From Flavobacterium tyrosinilyticum (GTDB taxonomy: Bacteria > Bacteroidota > Bacteroidia > Flavobacteriales > Flavobacteriaceae): DNA of 64,000 nucleotides. The first letter of the stretch is position 1; each line of letters begins with the position of its first letter. Under the pieces are notes generated by a model, which had not been told where the DNA came from, did no database searches, and worked only from the letters and a program-made list of their open reading frames with translations. Shown here piece after piece: positions 36,134 to 45,071 of this stretch. The stretch covers positions 62,001 to 126,000 of the forward strand of contig NZ_JAMOKG010000005.1 of assembly GCF_023656565.1 (NCBI RefSeq), given 5' to 3'. Both the position numbers and the translations under genes were made by a program.

Positions 36134-39100
36134 ATGACAAAACTAAAACTCTTTTTTTCGGCTTTAATGCTCCTTACCGCAGGAAGTATTTTTGCCCAGA
36201 TTACAACTTCATCGTTGTCTGCAAAAGTCAATGATGGAACCGCTGCAGTTATAGGCGCAGAAGTTACTTTAACACATTTACCTACAAATGCAGTTTACAA
36301 AGCGACAACAGACAAACAAGGTCGCTTTAGCTTCGAAAACTTAAGTGCTGGCGGTCCTTACGAATTAGAAATAAAAAGTAATGACACTAAAGATTACTCC
36401 AATGCAAATATTTATCTAGCTCTTGGAGAAAATGATTTGCCAGCAATTGTAGTTGGAAAAGCGGATAATAATGTATTGGAAGAAGTAGTAATTACAAGTT
36501 CTAAACCTTCTTCTAAAAATAATGGTACAAATATTAATGAAAAACAAGTTAACGGACTTCCATTAATTAATAGAGGAATTCAAGATGTTACTAAACTTGT
36601 TCCTCAAAGTTCTAACAATTCTTTTGCAGGTACCAACTTTAGATACAACAACGTTACAATTGACGGTTCTATTAATAATGATGCTATCGGATTTAGTCCG
36701 TCTTTAGGAGGACAATCTGGAACTTCTGGAATGCCAGGAAGCAGTACACGTTCCAATTCTATCAGTTTAGATGCCATTCAAGACATTCAAGTTTATATTG
36801 CTCCTTATGATATTAAATTAGGAAACTTTTTAGGAGGAAGTGTAAATGCTGTGACAAGAAGCGGAACCAATAAAGTGAGCGGATCTATTTACAGCTACGG
36901 CAGAAGCGCAGCGATAACAGGACCAAATAATGCTGGTGATGGTTCAAAAATGCCGAGTTCTTTTGGAGATTATCAAGTAGGTTTTAGATTGGGATTGCCA
37001 ATTGTTAAAGACAAATTGTTCTTCTTTACCAATATGGAATACGCAGAAAGAACAGATCCTGTTTTTTATAATGCAGGACAAACTGACGCTAACGGAAAAT
37101 TGACTTCATTAGTTGATAACGCAACCGCAGAACAGATTTCTCAATTCGTAAAATCAAACTACGGATTTGATCCTGGAACTTATGGTTCTTATAATAATTT
37201 TTCTAAGAGCCAGAAATTCTTCAATAAGATTGACTGGAAAATCAATGAAAAAAACTCACTTTCTTTAAGAAACAATACCGTAATTTCTCAAGCTACAAAC
37301 TTAGAGCGAGATGCTGCAAACTTTAGATTTGCAAACATGGATTTTACTCAAAAAAACCAAGCGATTAGTACTGTTTTAGAATTAAAGACTCACTTTAATA
37401 GTCAATGGTCAAACTCCTTTATTGCAAGTTACTCGGCTATAAAAGATTATCGTGATCCAAAATCTAATAATATCATGTTTCCTCAAACAGAAATTGGATA
37501 CAACGGAGGAACTATTTTCTTAGGAAACGATCGTGAAGCAACTGTTTTCAATATGAAACAAAATACTGCTGAGATTACAGATAACCTTACTTATAAAACA
37601 GGAAATCATACTTTACTATTTGGTACTCACAATGAGTTTTACGACATTAACTATGGTTTCGTAAATGCACTTAACGGAAGAGTTTCATACAAATCTCTAA
37701 CAGATTTCTATAATAAGCTTCCTACTCGTGTTCGTGGAACTTATCCGTTTGATGGTTCTACAAGAGATGAAATTTTTAATAATCCGTATGCTAAATTTAA
37801 AATAAACCTTTACAGCGCTTACGTTCAAGATGAAATTAGAATTGGAGATAAATTAAAAGTTGTTCCAGGTATTCGTATCGATTATACCGATTTACCAAAC
37901 AAACCAAAATTAAGCCAGCAAGTACAAAACTCTCCTGAAGATCCAAACTACGGAACAACCTATACTTACACTCCGTTAAATCAAATTAAAAATAACTTCT
38001 TTAGTACAGCTTTAGTTTCACCAAGAGTTGGATTTACTTATAATGTCGATGAAGACAAAACATTTGTTATTAGAGGTGGTTCTGGAGTATTTACAGGAAG
38101 AATTCCGTTTGCTTGGTTAGGATATGCCTACTACAATGATGGTGTTGGATACGGAAGTTATGACAAAAACAATTTAACTGCTGCTCAAGTTGCTGCTGCT
38201 GGAGATCCTTTGGCAACAGGCGGACTTAACGGTTACCACGATGCTACGCCGAAAGTACAAGCCGATTTAGTGGACAATAAATTTAAAATGCCTGCGGTTT
38301 TAAGAAACTCTTTGGCTTTTGACAAAACAGTTGACGGTTACAAATTTACGCTTGAAGGTATGTACACAAAAGTAATTCGTGACCTAGAATTCCAACAAGT
38401 AAATAAAACAGATAATCCTACTTATTTCTCTTACGACACTAAACACGAAATGCCAATTTATGCTGCAAACATAAACTCAGCTTTTTCTAATGCGTATTTG
38501 TTATCAAACACAAATAAAGGATACCGTTACAGTATTACTGAAATGATTTCTAAAACTTACGATTTTGGCTTCAACTTTATGGTAGCTTATACTTACGGAG
38601 ATTCTAGAGACATAACAAACGGAATTCGTAACTCTATGGAAAGTAACTTCCAGATGAACCAATCATTAACTCCAAATAACCCTCAATTGGCAACTTCTAA
38701 CTTTAATATTAAGCACAGAATTGTTTCTAATGTTGGCTACGGTGTAAAAGTTGCTCCAAACAATACATTATCTGCTAACGTGTATTTCAATGCACAATCT
38801 GGAAATCCGTTTTCTTGGGGATTTGTTAACTCAACAATTGCTGGAACAGGACAAGCGGCAGGTTTAGCTTATATCTTTAAAGATGCAACAGAAGCAGCAA
38901 AATATATTGGAGTGAATGCTGCAGGAGTTCCTTCGGCAACTGCAGCACAACAAGTAGCAGATTACGAAGCTTTTATTAATGGAAATGATTATCTAAAAAG
39001 CCGTAGAGGAACATTCACTCAAAGAAATGGAGATACTACACCTTGGAACATTCAAGCCGATTTAAAATTAATGGATGAAATTCAGGTTACTAAAGTTGGT

Positions 39101-39349
39101 ACATTCCAAATCTCATTCAGTATGGCCAATATCGGAAACCTTATCAACAAAGATTGGGGAAGAAGCTATTTTGTTCCTAACACTTATAATTCAACAGCAA
39201 GTCTTGGTTTGACCAAATCAGGAAACTTAGGAGGAGTTGCAACAGGCGATCCAACTTACACGTTCCAAAAACCAACTTCTTCACCATATACTGTAGATCA
39301 ATTAGCTTCAAGATTCCAAGGGCAGCTTGGCTTGAGATACTCGTTCTAA
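36134..39349 (+). CDS. Oar-like TonB-dependent outer-membrane receptor
   Basis: 1071 residues. Signal peptide 1-21 (ending FAQ); carboxypeptidase-regulatory-like domain about 25-110 (VIGAEVTLTHLPTNAVYKATTDKQGRFSFENLSAGGPY); plug about 120-240 (GSVNAVTRSGTNKVSGSIY); then a large beta-barrel ending in LGLRYSF with a terminal Phe as outer-membrane signal. This is the Oar/OmpA-related TonB receptor type. No SusD gene is adjacent, so this is not a classic SusCD pair. The two-component system upstream and the GH3 gene downstream suggest import or sensing of a carbohydrate or peptide ligand (inference). Confidence 0.9.
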   Translation: MTKLKLFFSALMLLTAGSIFAQITTSSLSAKVNDGTAAVIGAEVTLTHLPTNAVYKATTDKQGRFSFENLSAGGPYELEIKSNDTKDYSNANIYLALGENDLPAIVVGKADNNVLEEVVITSSKPSSKNNGTNINEKQVNGLPLINRGIQDVTKLVPQSSNNSFAGTNFRYNNVTIDGSINNDAIGFSPSLGGQSGTSGMPGSSTRSNSISLDAIQDIQVYIAPYDIKLGNFLGGSVNAVTRSGTNKVSGSIYSYGRSAAITGPNNAGDGSKMPSSFGDYQVGFRLGLPIVKDKLFFFTNMEYAERTDPVFYNAGQTDANGKLTSLVDNATAEQISQFVKSNYGFDPGTYGSYNNFSKSQKFFNKIDWKINEKNSLSLRNNTVISQATNLERDAANFRFANMDFTQKNQAISTVLELKTHFNSQWSNSFIASYSAIKDYRDPKSNNIMFPQTEIGYNGGTIFLGNDREATVFNMKQNTAEITDNLTYKTGNHTLLFGTHNEFYDINYGFVNALNGRVSYKSLTDFYNKLPTRVRGTYPFDGSTRDEIFNNPYAKFKINLYSAYVQDEIRIGDKLKVVPGIRIDYTDLPNKPKLSQQVQNSPEDPNYGTTYTYTPLNQIKNNFFSTALVSPRVGFTYNVDEDKTFVIRGGSGVFTGRIPFAWLGYAYYNDGVGYGSYDKNNLTAAQVAAAGDPLATGGLNGYHDATPKVQADLVDNKFKMPAVLRNSLAFDKTVDGYKFTLEGMYTKVIRDLEFQQVNKTDNPTYFSYDTKHEMPIYAANINSAFSNAYLLSNTNKGYRYSITEMISKTYDFGFNFMVAYTYGDSRDITNGIRNSMESNFQMNQSLTPNNPQLATSNFNIKHRIVSNVGYGVKVAPNNTLSANVYFNAQSGNPFSWGFVNSTIAGTGQAAGLAYIFKDATEAAKYIGVNAAGVPSATAAQQVADYEAFINGNDYLKSRRGTFTQRNGDTTPWNIQADLKLMDEIQVTKVGTFQISFSMANIGNLINKDWGRSYFVPNTYNSTASLGLTKSGNLGGVATGDPTYTFQKPTSSPYTVDQLASRFQGQLGLRYSF

Positions 39350-39375
39350 AAATTGTGTTTTTTTTATTTTTGATT

Positions 39376-39420
39376 ATCTCCCCGTTTCTACTTTAGGAAA
39401 CTGGGAGATTTTCCTTTTTA
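39376..39420 (+). terminator. Terminator after the Oar-like receptor gene
   Basis: ATCTCCC (39376-39382) pairs with GGGAGAT (39403-39409) and GTTTC (39384-39388) with GAAAC (39397-39401), one internal mismatch, then a T-rich tail. Confidence 0.75.
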
Positions 39421-39611
39421 TAATCGGATCTAATTTTCAAAAAAATAGCATTATCCAACATTTTTGAAAAAGTCTGTGAAACTTATTTTGACTTTTCTGC
39501 TTCCTTCTAAAATAGAATTAAGTATATTTATTTAAGACTAACTAAACCAAACTGTTATTGCTGTTTTTTAATTTAACAGTATATAAAAATAAATCAAACC
39601 AACCCAAACCT

Positions 39612-42224
39612 ATGAAAAGAAAATCCATAGTTATTGCGTTACATTTTTTTGCTTTAGCCACCTTTGCGCAAGAAAATTTTCCGTACAAAAACCCTAATTT
39701 ACCAACCGAACAGCGTGTTAATGACTTGGTATCGAGAATGTCATTAGAAGAGAAAATCAATCAATTAATGGATTCTGCTCCCGCAATTGATCGCTTGGGA
39801 GTTCCTGAATACAATTGGTGGAACGAATCGCTACACGGAGTTGCGCGTGCAGGATATGCTACTGTTTTTCCGCAATCCATTTCAATTGCTTCTTCTTGGG
39901 ATCGCCAACTGGTATTGGATGTTGCCAATGTAATTTCTGATGAAGCTCGTGCCAAACATCATGAATATTTAAGGAGAGGACAGCACGGCATCTATCAAGG
40001 ATTGACATTTTGGTCACCCAATATCAATATTTTTCGTGATCCTCGCTGGGGTCGCGGACATGAAACGTATGGCGAAGATCCGTTTCTTACGGGGCAATTA
40101 GGACTCAATTATGTAAAAGGACTTCAAGGCACCAATGACAAATACTTAAAAGTTGTTGCAACCGCCAAACATTATGCAGTTCATTCTGGTCCAGAACCGT
40201 CCCGCCATTATTTTGATGCTAATACCAGCGATGTTGATTTATATGAAACCTATCTTCCTGCTTTTAGAACTTTAGTCAAAGAAGGACATGTTTACTCGGT
40301 CATGGGTGCTTACAATCGTTTTAGAGGGGAATCAGCAAGTGCGAGTCCGTTTCTTTTTAATATTCTTCGAAATGTATGGGGATTTAATGGCTATATTGTA
40401 TCTGACTGTGGCGCAGTGACTGATATCTGGCAATATCATAAAATAACCAAAGATGCCGCAAGTGCTTCTGCATTAGCCGTTAAAAATGGTTTGGATTTGG
40501 AATGCGGAAGTAGTTTTCAATCTCTAAAAGAAGCTGTAGATCGAAAATTAATTACTGAAGCCGATATTGAAACCGCTGTAAAACGTTTATTTACGGCAAG
40601 ATTTAAACTAGGAATGTTTGATCCAGACGACATGGTTCCTTATGCACAAATTCCTTATTCTGATAACAATAATCCGGCACACGATTATCTTGCTCGAACA
40701 GCTTCGCAGAAAAGTATTGTTCTTTTGAAAAACCAAAATAATACACTGCCACTTTCTAAAAATATTAAAACCGTTGCTGTAATTGGTCCAAACGCTAATG
40801 ATGTTCAATCCTTGTTGGGGAATTACAACGGTTTTCCAAGCAATCCCATTACTGTTTTAAAGGGAATTCAAAATAAATTGGAACCCAATGCAAAAGTTTT
40901 ATATGCAAGAGGAACCGATTTAGCCAAAGGAGTTCCTGCTATGAAAATTATCCCATCCATTTATTTTCAAAATGAAAACGGAACACAAGGCTTAATTGGA
41001 GAATATTATGATAATCGGGAATGGAATGGAAAACCTCTTTTTACTCGCGTAGATGACAATGTAGATTTTCATTGGGATATTAATACGCCAGATTCCCGTT
41101 TGAAAATGGGCAATTATAGCGTAAAATGGACCGGTTATCTTACAGTATCTAAATCGGGAACTTATAACATTTCGGAATGGTCGAAACCATATATGACGGT
41201 TCAAATTGAAGGCGGAGAAACATCAGGCGGTAAAAACACGCATCATCCACGTTTTCGTACTCAGAAGATTGATTTAGCAGCAGGAAAGAAATATAAAATA
41301 GAAATTAAATACCAAAATTATTATGGTGATGCTATTGCGCAACTATTATGGGCAGAACCGCAAGAAAATTTAGTTCAAGAAGCGGTACAAACTGCGAATC
41401 AAGCCGATGTTGTAATTCTAGTTTTGGGATTAAATGAACGCTTAGAAGGCGAAGAAATGAAAGTAGAAGCTGACGGTTTCAATGGCGGTGATCGAACAAG
41501 TCTGAATCTTCCCGCCAATCAGGAAGAACTTATGAAAGCCGTTAAAGCTACAGGAAAACCTGTAATATTGGTTTTAATCAACGGAAGTGCGCTTTCTATT
41601 AATTGGGCAAATGATAATCTGCCAGCAATTTTAACAGCAGGATATCCGGGACAGCAAGGTGGAAATGCTATAGCAGATGTTTTGTTTGGAGATTATAATC
41701 CAGCAGGAAGACTCCCTGTTACGTATTATAAATCTGTAGATCAGCTTCCTGCATTTGATAATTATGACATGGAAGGCCGAACCTACCGTTATTTTCATAA
41801 AACACCTTTGTATCCTTTCGGATTTGGTTTGAGCTACACCCATTTCAAATATTCTAATCTACAGCTTCCAAAAAATTTAAACTCTGAAACCGATTTTAAA
41901 GTTTCTGTTGATATAACCAATACAGGAGATCGTGACGGAGATGAAGTAGCCGAATTGTATATCAAAGATGAAAAAGCTTCTACTCCTCGCCCAATCTTTC
42001 AACTAGAAGGTTTTGAGCGACTTCATCTTAAAAAAGGCGAAACAAAGACGGTTACTTTTACTATTACGCCAAGACAGCTTTCTATGATCGACAAGAAAAA
42101 ACAACTCGTTGTAGAACCAGGCTGGTTTACTATTTTTGTTGGCGGAAAACAGCCTGACGGTTCTACTGACATTCAAACTGGAAGAATCAAATTTACAGGC
42201 AAGACTATTGTATTAAAAAAATAA
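39612..42224 (+). CDS. GH3 family beta-glucosidase/beta-xylosidase with PA14 insertion
   Basis: 870 residues from the ATG at 39612, which starts a signal peptide (MKRKSIVIALHFFALATFAQ); earlier in-frame codons give a non-signal extension. GH3 N-domain with NWWNESLHGVARAG, FRDPRWGRGHETYGEDP, KHYAVHSGPE and the nucleophile Asp in IVSDCGAV. A PA14 carbohydrate-binding insert (about 450-590 of the mature numbering) precedes the end of the GH3 C-domain (EGEEM...DRTSLNLP), followed by a fibronectin-III-like domain. The NWWNESLHG form is typical of xylosidase/arabinosidase-type GH3 enzymes. Periplasmic or secreted. Confidence 0.9.
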   Translation: MKRKSIVIALHFFALATFAQENFPYKNPNLPTEQRVNDLVSRMSLEEKINQLMDSAPAIDRLGVPEYNWWNESLHGVARAGYATVFPQSISIASSWDRQLVLDVANVISDEARAKHHEYLRRGQHGIYQGLTFWSPNINIFRDPRWGRGHETYGEDPFLTGQLGLNYVKGLQGTNDKYLKVVATAKHYAVHSGPEPSRHYFDANTSDVDLYETYLPAFRTLVKEGHVYSVMGAYNRFRGESASASPFLFNILRNVWGFNGYIVSDCGAVTDIWQYHKITKDAASASALAVKNGLDLECGSSFQSLKEAVDRKLITEADIETAVKRLFTARFKLGMFDPDDMVPYAQIPYSDNNNPAHDYLARTASQKSIVLLKNQNNTLPLSKNIKTVAVIGPNANDVQSLLGNYNGFPSNPITVLKGIQNKLEPNAKVLYARGTDLAKGVPAMKIIPSIYFQNENGTQGLIGEYYDNREWNGKPLFTRVDDNVDFHWDINTPDSRLKMGNYSVKWTGYLTVSKSGTYNISEWSKPYMTVQIEGGETSGGKNTHHPRFRTQKIDLAAGKKYKIEIKYQNYYGDAIAQLLWAEPQENLVQEAVQTANQADVVILVLGLNERLEGEEMKVEADGFNGGDRTSLNLPANQEELMKAVKATGKPVILVLINGSALSINWANDNLPAILTAGYPGQQGGNAIADVLFGDYNPAGRLPVTYYKSVDQLPAFDNYDMEGRTYRYFHKTPLYPFGFGLSYTHFKYSNLQLPKNLNSETDFKVSVDITNTGDRDGDEVAELYIKDEKASTPRPIFQLEGFERLHLKKGETKTVTFTITPRQLSMIDKKKQLVVEPGWFTIFVGGKQPDGSTDIQTGRIKFTGKTIVLKK

Positions 42225-42252
42225 TCTTAGTCTAAATGATAGCATACTGCGC

Positions 42253-42293
42253 AAAAAAAACGAGCTTCAAAAGAATTGAAGCTCGTTTTTTTT
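42253..42293. terminator. Bidirectional terminator between the GH3 and MscS genes
   Basis: A-run plus CGAGCTTCAA, 5-base loop, TTGAAGCTCG plus T-run: a GC-rich stem with U tracts in both directions between converging genes. Confidence 0.9.
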
Positions 42294-42294
42294 A

Positions 42295-44079
42295 TCAAAA
42301 TATGGTTTCGTTTGCATTAGGATCAAAACTTCCTTTATCTGGATATTTAATGCTATCCTTTAATTCCTCTACTCGTTTTGGATCAAACTTAGGCAATTGC
42401 AATTCGTTATTTTCTTTCCACTTTTTAACGGTTTCAGAGATTTCATCTGCTTTTTCTTTAGAAAATGGAGTATCACGCGCCATATATAATGTTTGTGACG
42501 GATAAGCTAAAGAAGTACCGCTTTTTTCTATAATATCCATCATTCGCAATAAAAGATCTTCCTGAACCTCTTGTGATGTCTCCACATTTATAGCTTCAAT
42601 ATAAGCCGTAATTTCAACTTTTAAAGCATCGACTGTAATTCCGGTAAAACGAACTATTGGTGGCGTATTTAAAACCGCTGGATGTGCGTAAAGCAAAGAT
42701 CTTAATTCAACAAGCAGATAGCGCATCTGGTCTGGAGTCGTTTCCATTCTAAAACCAAAAATCGGATTAAATATAAAACGGTCGCGATGTGCATAATTTT
42801 CGATTTTACTAGCCGACAGTTGCCCATTTGGGATTGTTACAATAGTACGAGCTGCAGTACGAAGTGTAGTAGAACGCATTCCGATTGCTTCTACAGTTCC
42901 TTTTATATCGTCAACTCGGCAATAATCACCAACTCGCAATGGCTGATCGGCAATAAGGCTAACACTACCTACAAAATTTTCTATTGTTTTTTGCGCTCCT
43001 AAAGCTAATGCGATCCCCCCAATACCCAGTGCAGCAAGTCCGGCTGTAACATCGACTCCAATAATTCCTAAGATTGCAATAATTCCGATTACCACAATTG
43101 CAGCTTTCATGGTACGGCTTAAAAACAATACCGCAGATACCGCAGAAGCTCTACCGCTACTGTTCATTCTGCTTCTGGTATACATACTCACAAAGTCGGT
43201 CATTCTCCAAAGTAGTATTAGAAAAGCTAAAATCCCGATTGTAATTATGATAATGCTAAACCGCTGGCGGACTATTATCGAAATTCCCATTCGTTGTGTT
43301 GATGCGATGAATAAAATCACCGTAAGATACATTTGAACTGGAAGCGTAAAGGCATCTATAATCGCAGTTCCTTTTTCACTATCTGCTTTTTTCCATATCT
43401 TTTGAATCAGAAAAATGAGTACGAAAATAAGAAGTCTCGACAATAAATAAGTAACCACTGCCATTACCACCACTACTCCCCAGTGACCAATTGGAACATT
43501 TCCTAATTTTCTATCTTTCAAAAACTTGGGTAAAACTCTATCTAAAAAAGTTTTTTCTCCGCTAATATCTGCTGCAAGAATTGCTTCTATGGTCTCAGCA
43601 GAAAAAAGCCATAAAGCGGGCTCACTATCATCTGCCTGATTTTCTAAGTAAAGCGGTATATTTATTTTATCTGTAGATATGTTTCCAACCAAATCTATGC
43701 CCGTTGTCAAATTATCGTCTAGACGTCCTAATTCTTTATTGCTTAGAATTGATGATGGCGAGAAATTACCTCCCTGATCCAGCAGCTGCTGAAAAGTTTT
43801 GGCTATTTGTATTCTTTCGGCTGTTTTACGATAAGAACGTTTACTTAACACAAGATACTGGCTCGCACGAAGATAATTCTGATCGCCGATTGCTTTTATG
43901 AATCCGTTGACCGTTCCTTGAGGGGTTCTTCTTCCTAAAGAATCGTCAGGAGTTTTTACAGGTTCTTCAGTCGTAGTTTTTGTTCCGCCTAAAAGCTGTG
44001 CTTCTAGTTTACAAGGAGTTATTGTTAAGACTGAAATCAACAGTAAAAAATGAAATAAACGTTTAGTACCTAAAATCAT
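42295..44079 (-). CDS. MscS-type mechanosensitive ion channel with exported N-terminal domain
   Basis: 594 residues. Signal peptide about 1-28, periplasmic helical domain to about 205, then five or so membrane helices and the conserved MscS pore/beta domain (AALGIGGIALALGAQKTIENFVGSVSLIADQPLRVGD, shown here only as its key segments GIGGIALALGAQ and QPLRVGDYC). The C-terminal alpha/beta vestibule includes IPNGQLSASKIENY. It is a large MscS relative that releases solutes on osmotic downshock. It lies 76 bases after the IlvN-like gene on the same strand and could be read through from its attenuated promoter. Confidence 0.9.
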   Translation of the reverse strand: MILGTKRLFHFLLLISVLTITPCKLEAQLLGGTKTTTEEPVKTPDDSLGRRTPQGTVNGFIKAIGDQNYLRASQYLVLSKRSYRKTAERIQIAKTFQQLLDQGGNFSPSSILSNKELGRLDDNLTTGIDLVGNISTDKINIPLYLENQADDSEPALWLFSAETIEAILAADISGEKTFLDRVLPKFLKDRKLGNVPIGHWGVVVVMAVVTYLLSRLLIFVLIFLIQKIWKKADSEKGTAIIDAFTLPVQMYLTVILFIASTQRMGISIIVRQRFSIIIITIGILAFLILLWRMTDFVSMYTRSRMNSSGRASAVSAVLFLSRTMKAAIVVIGIIAILGIIGVDVTAGLAALGIGGIALALGAQKTIENFVGSVSLIADQPLRVGDYCRVDDIKGTVEAIGMRSTTLRTAARTIVTIPNGQLSASKIENYAHRDRFIFNPIFGFRMETTPDQMRYLLVELRSLLYAHPAVLNTPPIVRFTGITVDALKVEITAYIEAINVETSQEVQEDLLLRMMDIIEKSGTSLAYPSQTLYMARDTPFSKEKADEISETVKKWKENNELQLPKFDPKRVEELKDSIKYPDKGSFDPNANETIF

Positions 44080-44155
44080 ATTTTTTAGCTTTAGTAACTT
44101 AGACTATTAAAAATAAGAAATATAGCAGAAAAACAACTTGTTTAAGTTGCTTTTT

Positions 44156-44662
44156 TTAAATTTCCACATAAAAACCTTCACTAGATTTCATAAGTGCTAT
44201 TCTAGAACTCATTACAAATTCAATTAATCCAAATCCTTTTAATTTTTCAGTCAATTGCTTCATTTCTTCATCTCTTCCAACAGTTTGAAGTATAACATAC
44301 TCTCTTTCAATTTCAGAAACTTTGAGATCGTTTTCACGAAGCAAACTTTCCATATTCGCATTCGTCATCAATACTTCTGTTGCCATTTTAAACAATACCA
44401 TCTGTTTAGAAACAATTTCATCATTTGAAGAATAATAACATTTAAAAACTTCTATAATCTTCTCTATCTGTGCCGCTAAATTTATAACTGTATCTAAACT
44501 TCCATTTACTACAATGGTGTGTCTGTACATATGCTCTATTTCGCAAATAGATATATTAAGACTCAAAATCTGTATTTGTTTTCTTAAAAATAGGCTAGAT
44601 AATTTAGTGATTAATCGTATCTGATCTTCAGAGTAGATCGTTAGAGTAAATTCGTTTTTCAT
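44156..44662 (-). CDS. Orphan IlvN-like acetolactate synthase small-subunit homologue (ACT protein)
   Basis: 168 residues resembling the Bacteroidota acetolactate synthase regulatory subunit along its whole length: N-terminal ACT domain (FTLTIYSEDQIRLITKLSSLFLRKQIQI; EIEHMYRHTIVV; AQIEKIIEVFKCYY) and the C-terminal domain (EREYVILQTVGRDEEM; GFGLIEFVMSSRIAL). The normal partner ilvB and the ilvD/ilvC genes are not adjacent, and the glycine-rich ACT loop looks diverged, so this is probably a paralogue. Its leader encodes two Ile-rich peptides with terminators, which ties it to isoleucine supply. Confidence 0.75.
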   Translation of the reverse strand: MKNEFTLTIYSEDQIRLITKLSSLFLRKQIQILSLNISICEIEHMYRHTIVVNGSLDTVINLAAQIEKIIEVFKCYYSSNDEIVSKQMVLFKMATEVLMTNANMESLLRENDLKVSEIEREYVILQTVGRDEEMKQLTEKLKGFGLIEFVMSSRIALMKSSEGFYVEI

Positions 44663-44710
44663 TTTAAATTTTTATTTGTACTTCTTTTTTTGAATGGGTT
44701 ACTGAGAAAT

Positions 44711-44745
44711 AAAAAAGCCTTTCACATTTGACTGAGAAAGGCTTT
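44711..44745 (-). terminator. Attenuator terminator 2 (proximal to the IlvN-like gene)
   Basis: On the minus strand AAAGCCTTTC (44745-44736), 12-base loop, GAAAGGCTTT followed by T's (T tract 44716-44711). It lies between leader peptide 2 and the IlvN-like start codon. Confidence 0.85.
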
Positions 44746-44772
44746 ATGAATAGACAATAGAATCCTAACTCG

Positions 44773-44832
44773 TCATGGAATACGAATAATGATAATTGAA
44801 ATAATAATGCTATTCTGAATTGAATTTTTCAT
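44773..44832 (-). CDS. Isoleucine-rich leader peptide 2
   Basis: Nineteen codons and a TGA stop: MKNSIQNSIIISIIIIRIP, nine Ile in 19 residues. It precedes terminator 44711-44745 and the IlvN-like gene. Ribosome stalling on Ile codons under Ile-tRNA shortage would favour an antiterminated leader, as in classical ilv attenuation. Confidence 0.8.
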   Translation of the reverse strand: MKNSIQNSIIISIIIIRIP

Positions 44833-44845
44833 AATTGCTGTAAAC

Positions 44846-44874
44846 AAAAAAACCTCCCGTTGCGGGGAGGTTTT
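44846..44874 (-). terminator. Attenuator terminator 1 (distal)
   Basis: On the minus strand AAAACCTCCC (44874-44865), 6-base loop, GGGAGGTTTT (44858-44849) and a seven-T tract ending at 44846. It follows leader peptide 1. Confidence 0.88.
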
Positions 44875-44917
44875 CTAAATTGTATCTTTTACTTATTTAT
44901 ATAACATCCCTGCACCA

Positions 44918-44968
44918 CTATCTAATGATAATCGCGATAATTGCAGTAATGTTAATTGAGTTTTTCAT
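44918..44968 (-). CDS. Isoleucine-rich leader peptide 1
   Basis: Sixteen codons and a TAG stop: MKNSINITAIIAIIIR, seven Ile in 16 residues, plus Thr and Ala. It shares the start MKNSI with leader peptide 2, which suggests tandem duplication of the attenuator. It begins 17 bases after the -7 element of the promoter. Confidence 0.82.
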   Translation of the reverse strand: MKNSINITAIIAIIIR

Positions 44969-44985
44969 TTGTTTGATTTGATGAG

Positions 44986-45015
44986 CAAATATATCGATAT
45001 TTTTTAATCTGCAAA
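44986..45015 (-). promoter_or_regulatory. Promoter of the attenuated IlvN-like transcript
   Basis: On the minus strand TTTG (45015-45012), 18-base spacer, TATATTTG (44993-44986), a full match to the Bacteroidota TTTG/TAnnTTTG promoter, placed just upstream of leader peptide 1. Confidence 0.8.
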
Positions 45016-45032
45016 CATTATTATCACAAACA

Positions 45033-45067
45033 AAAAATCCGTCTCTATTGTGACAGATTTTTGTTTT
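45033..45067 (-). terminator. Terminator after the alcohol dehydrogenase gene
   Basis: AAAAATCTGTC on the minus strand pairs with GACGGATTTTT (one mismatch), followed by T's, directly after the stop codon at 45072. Confidence 0.75.
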
Positions 45068-45071
45068 TAAT

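Noticed and set aside
36134..42224. SusC/SusD polysaccharide utilisation locus
   Set aside because: The receptor is Oar-like and no SusD gene is present beside it, so a canonical PUL is not supported.
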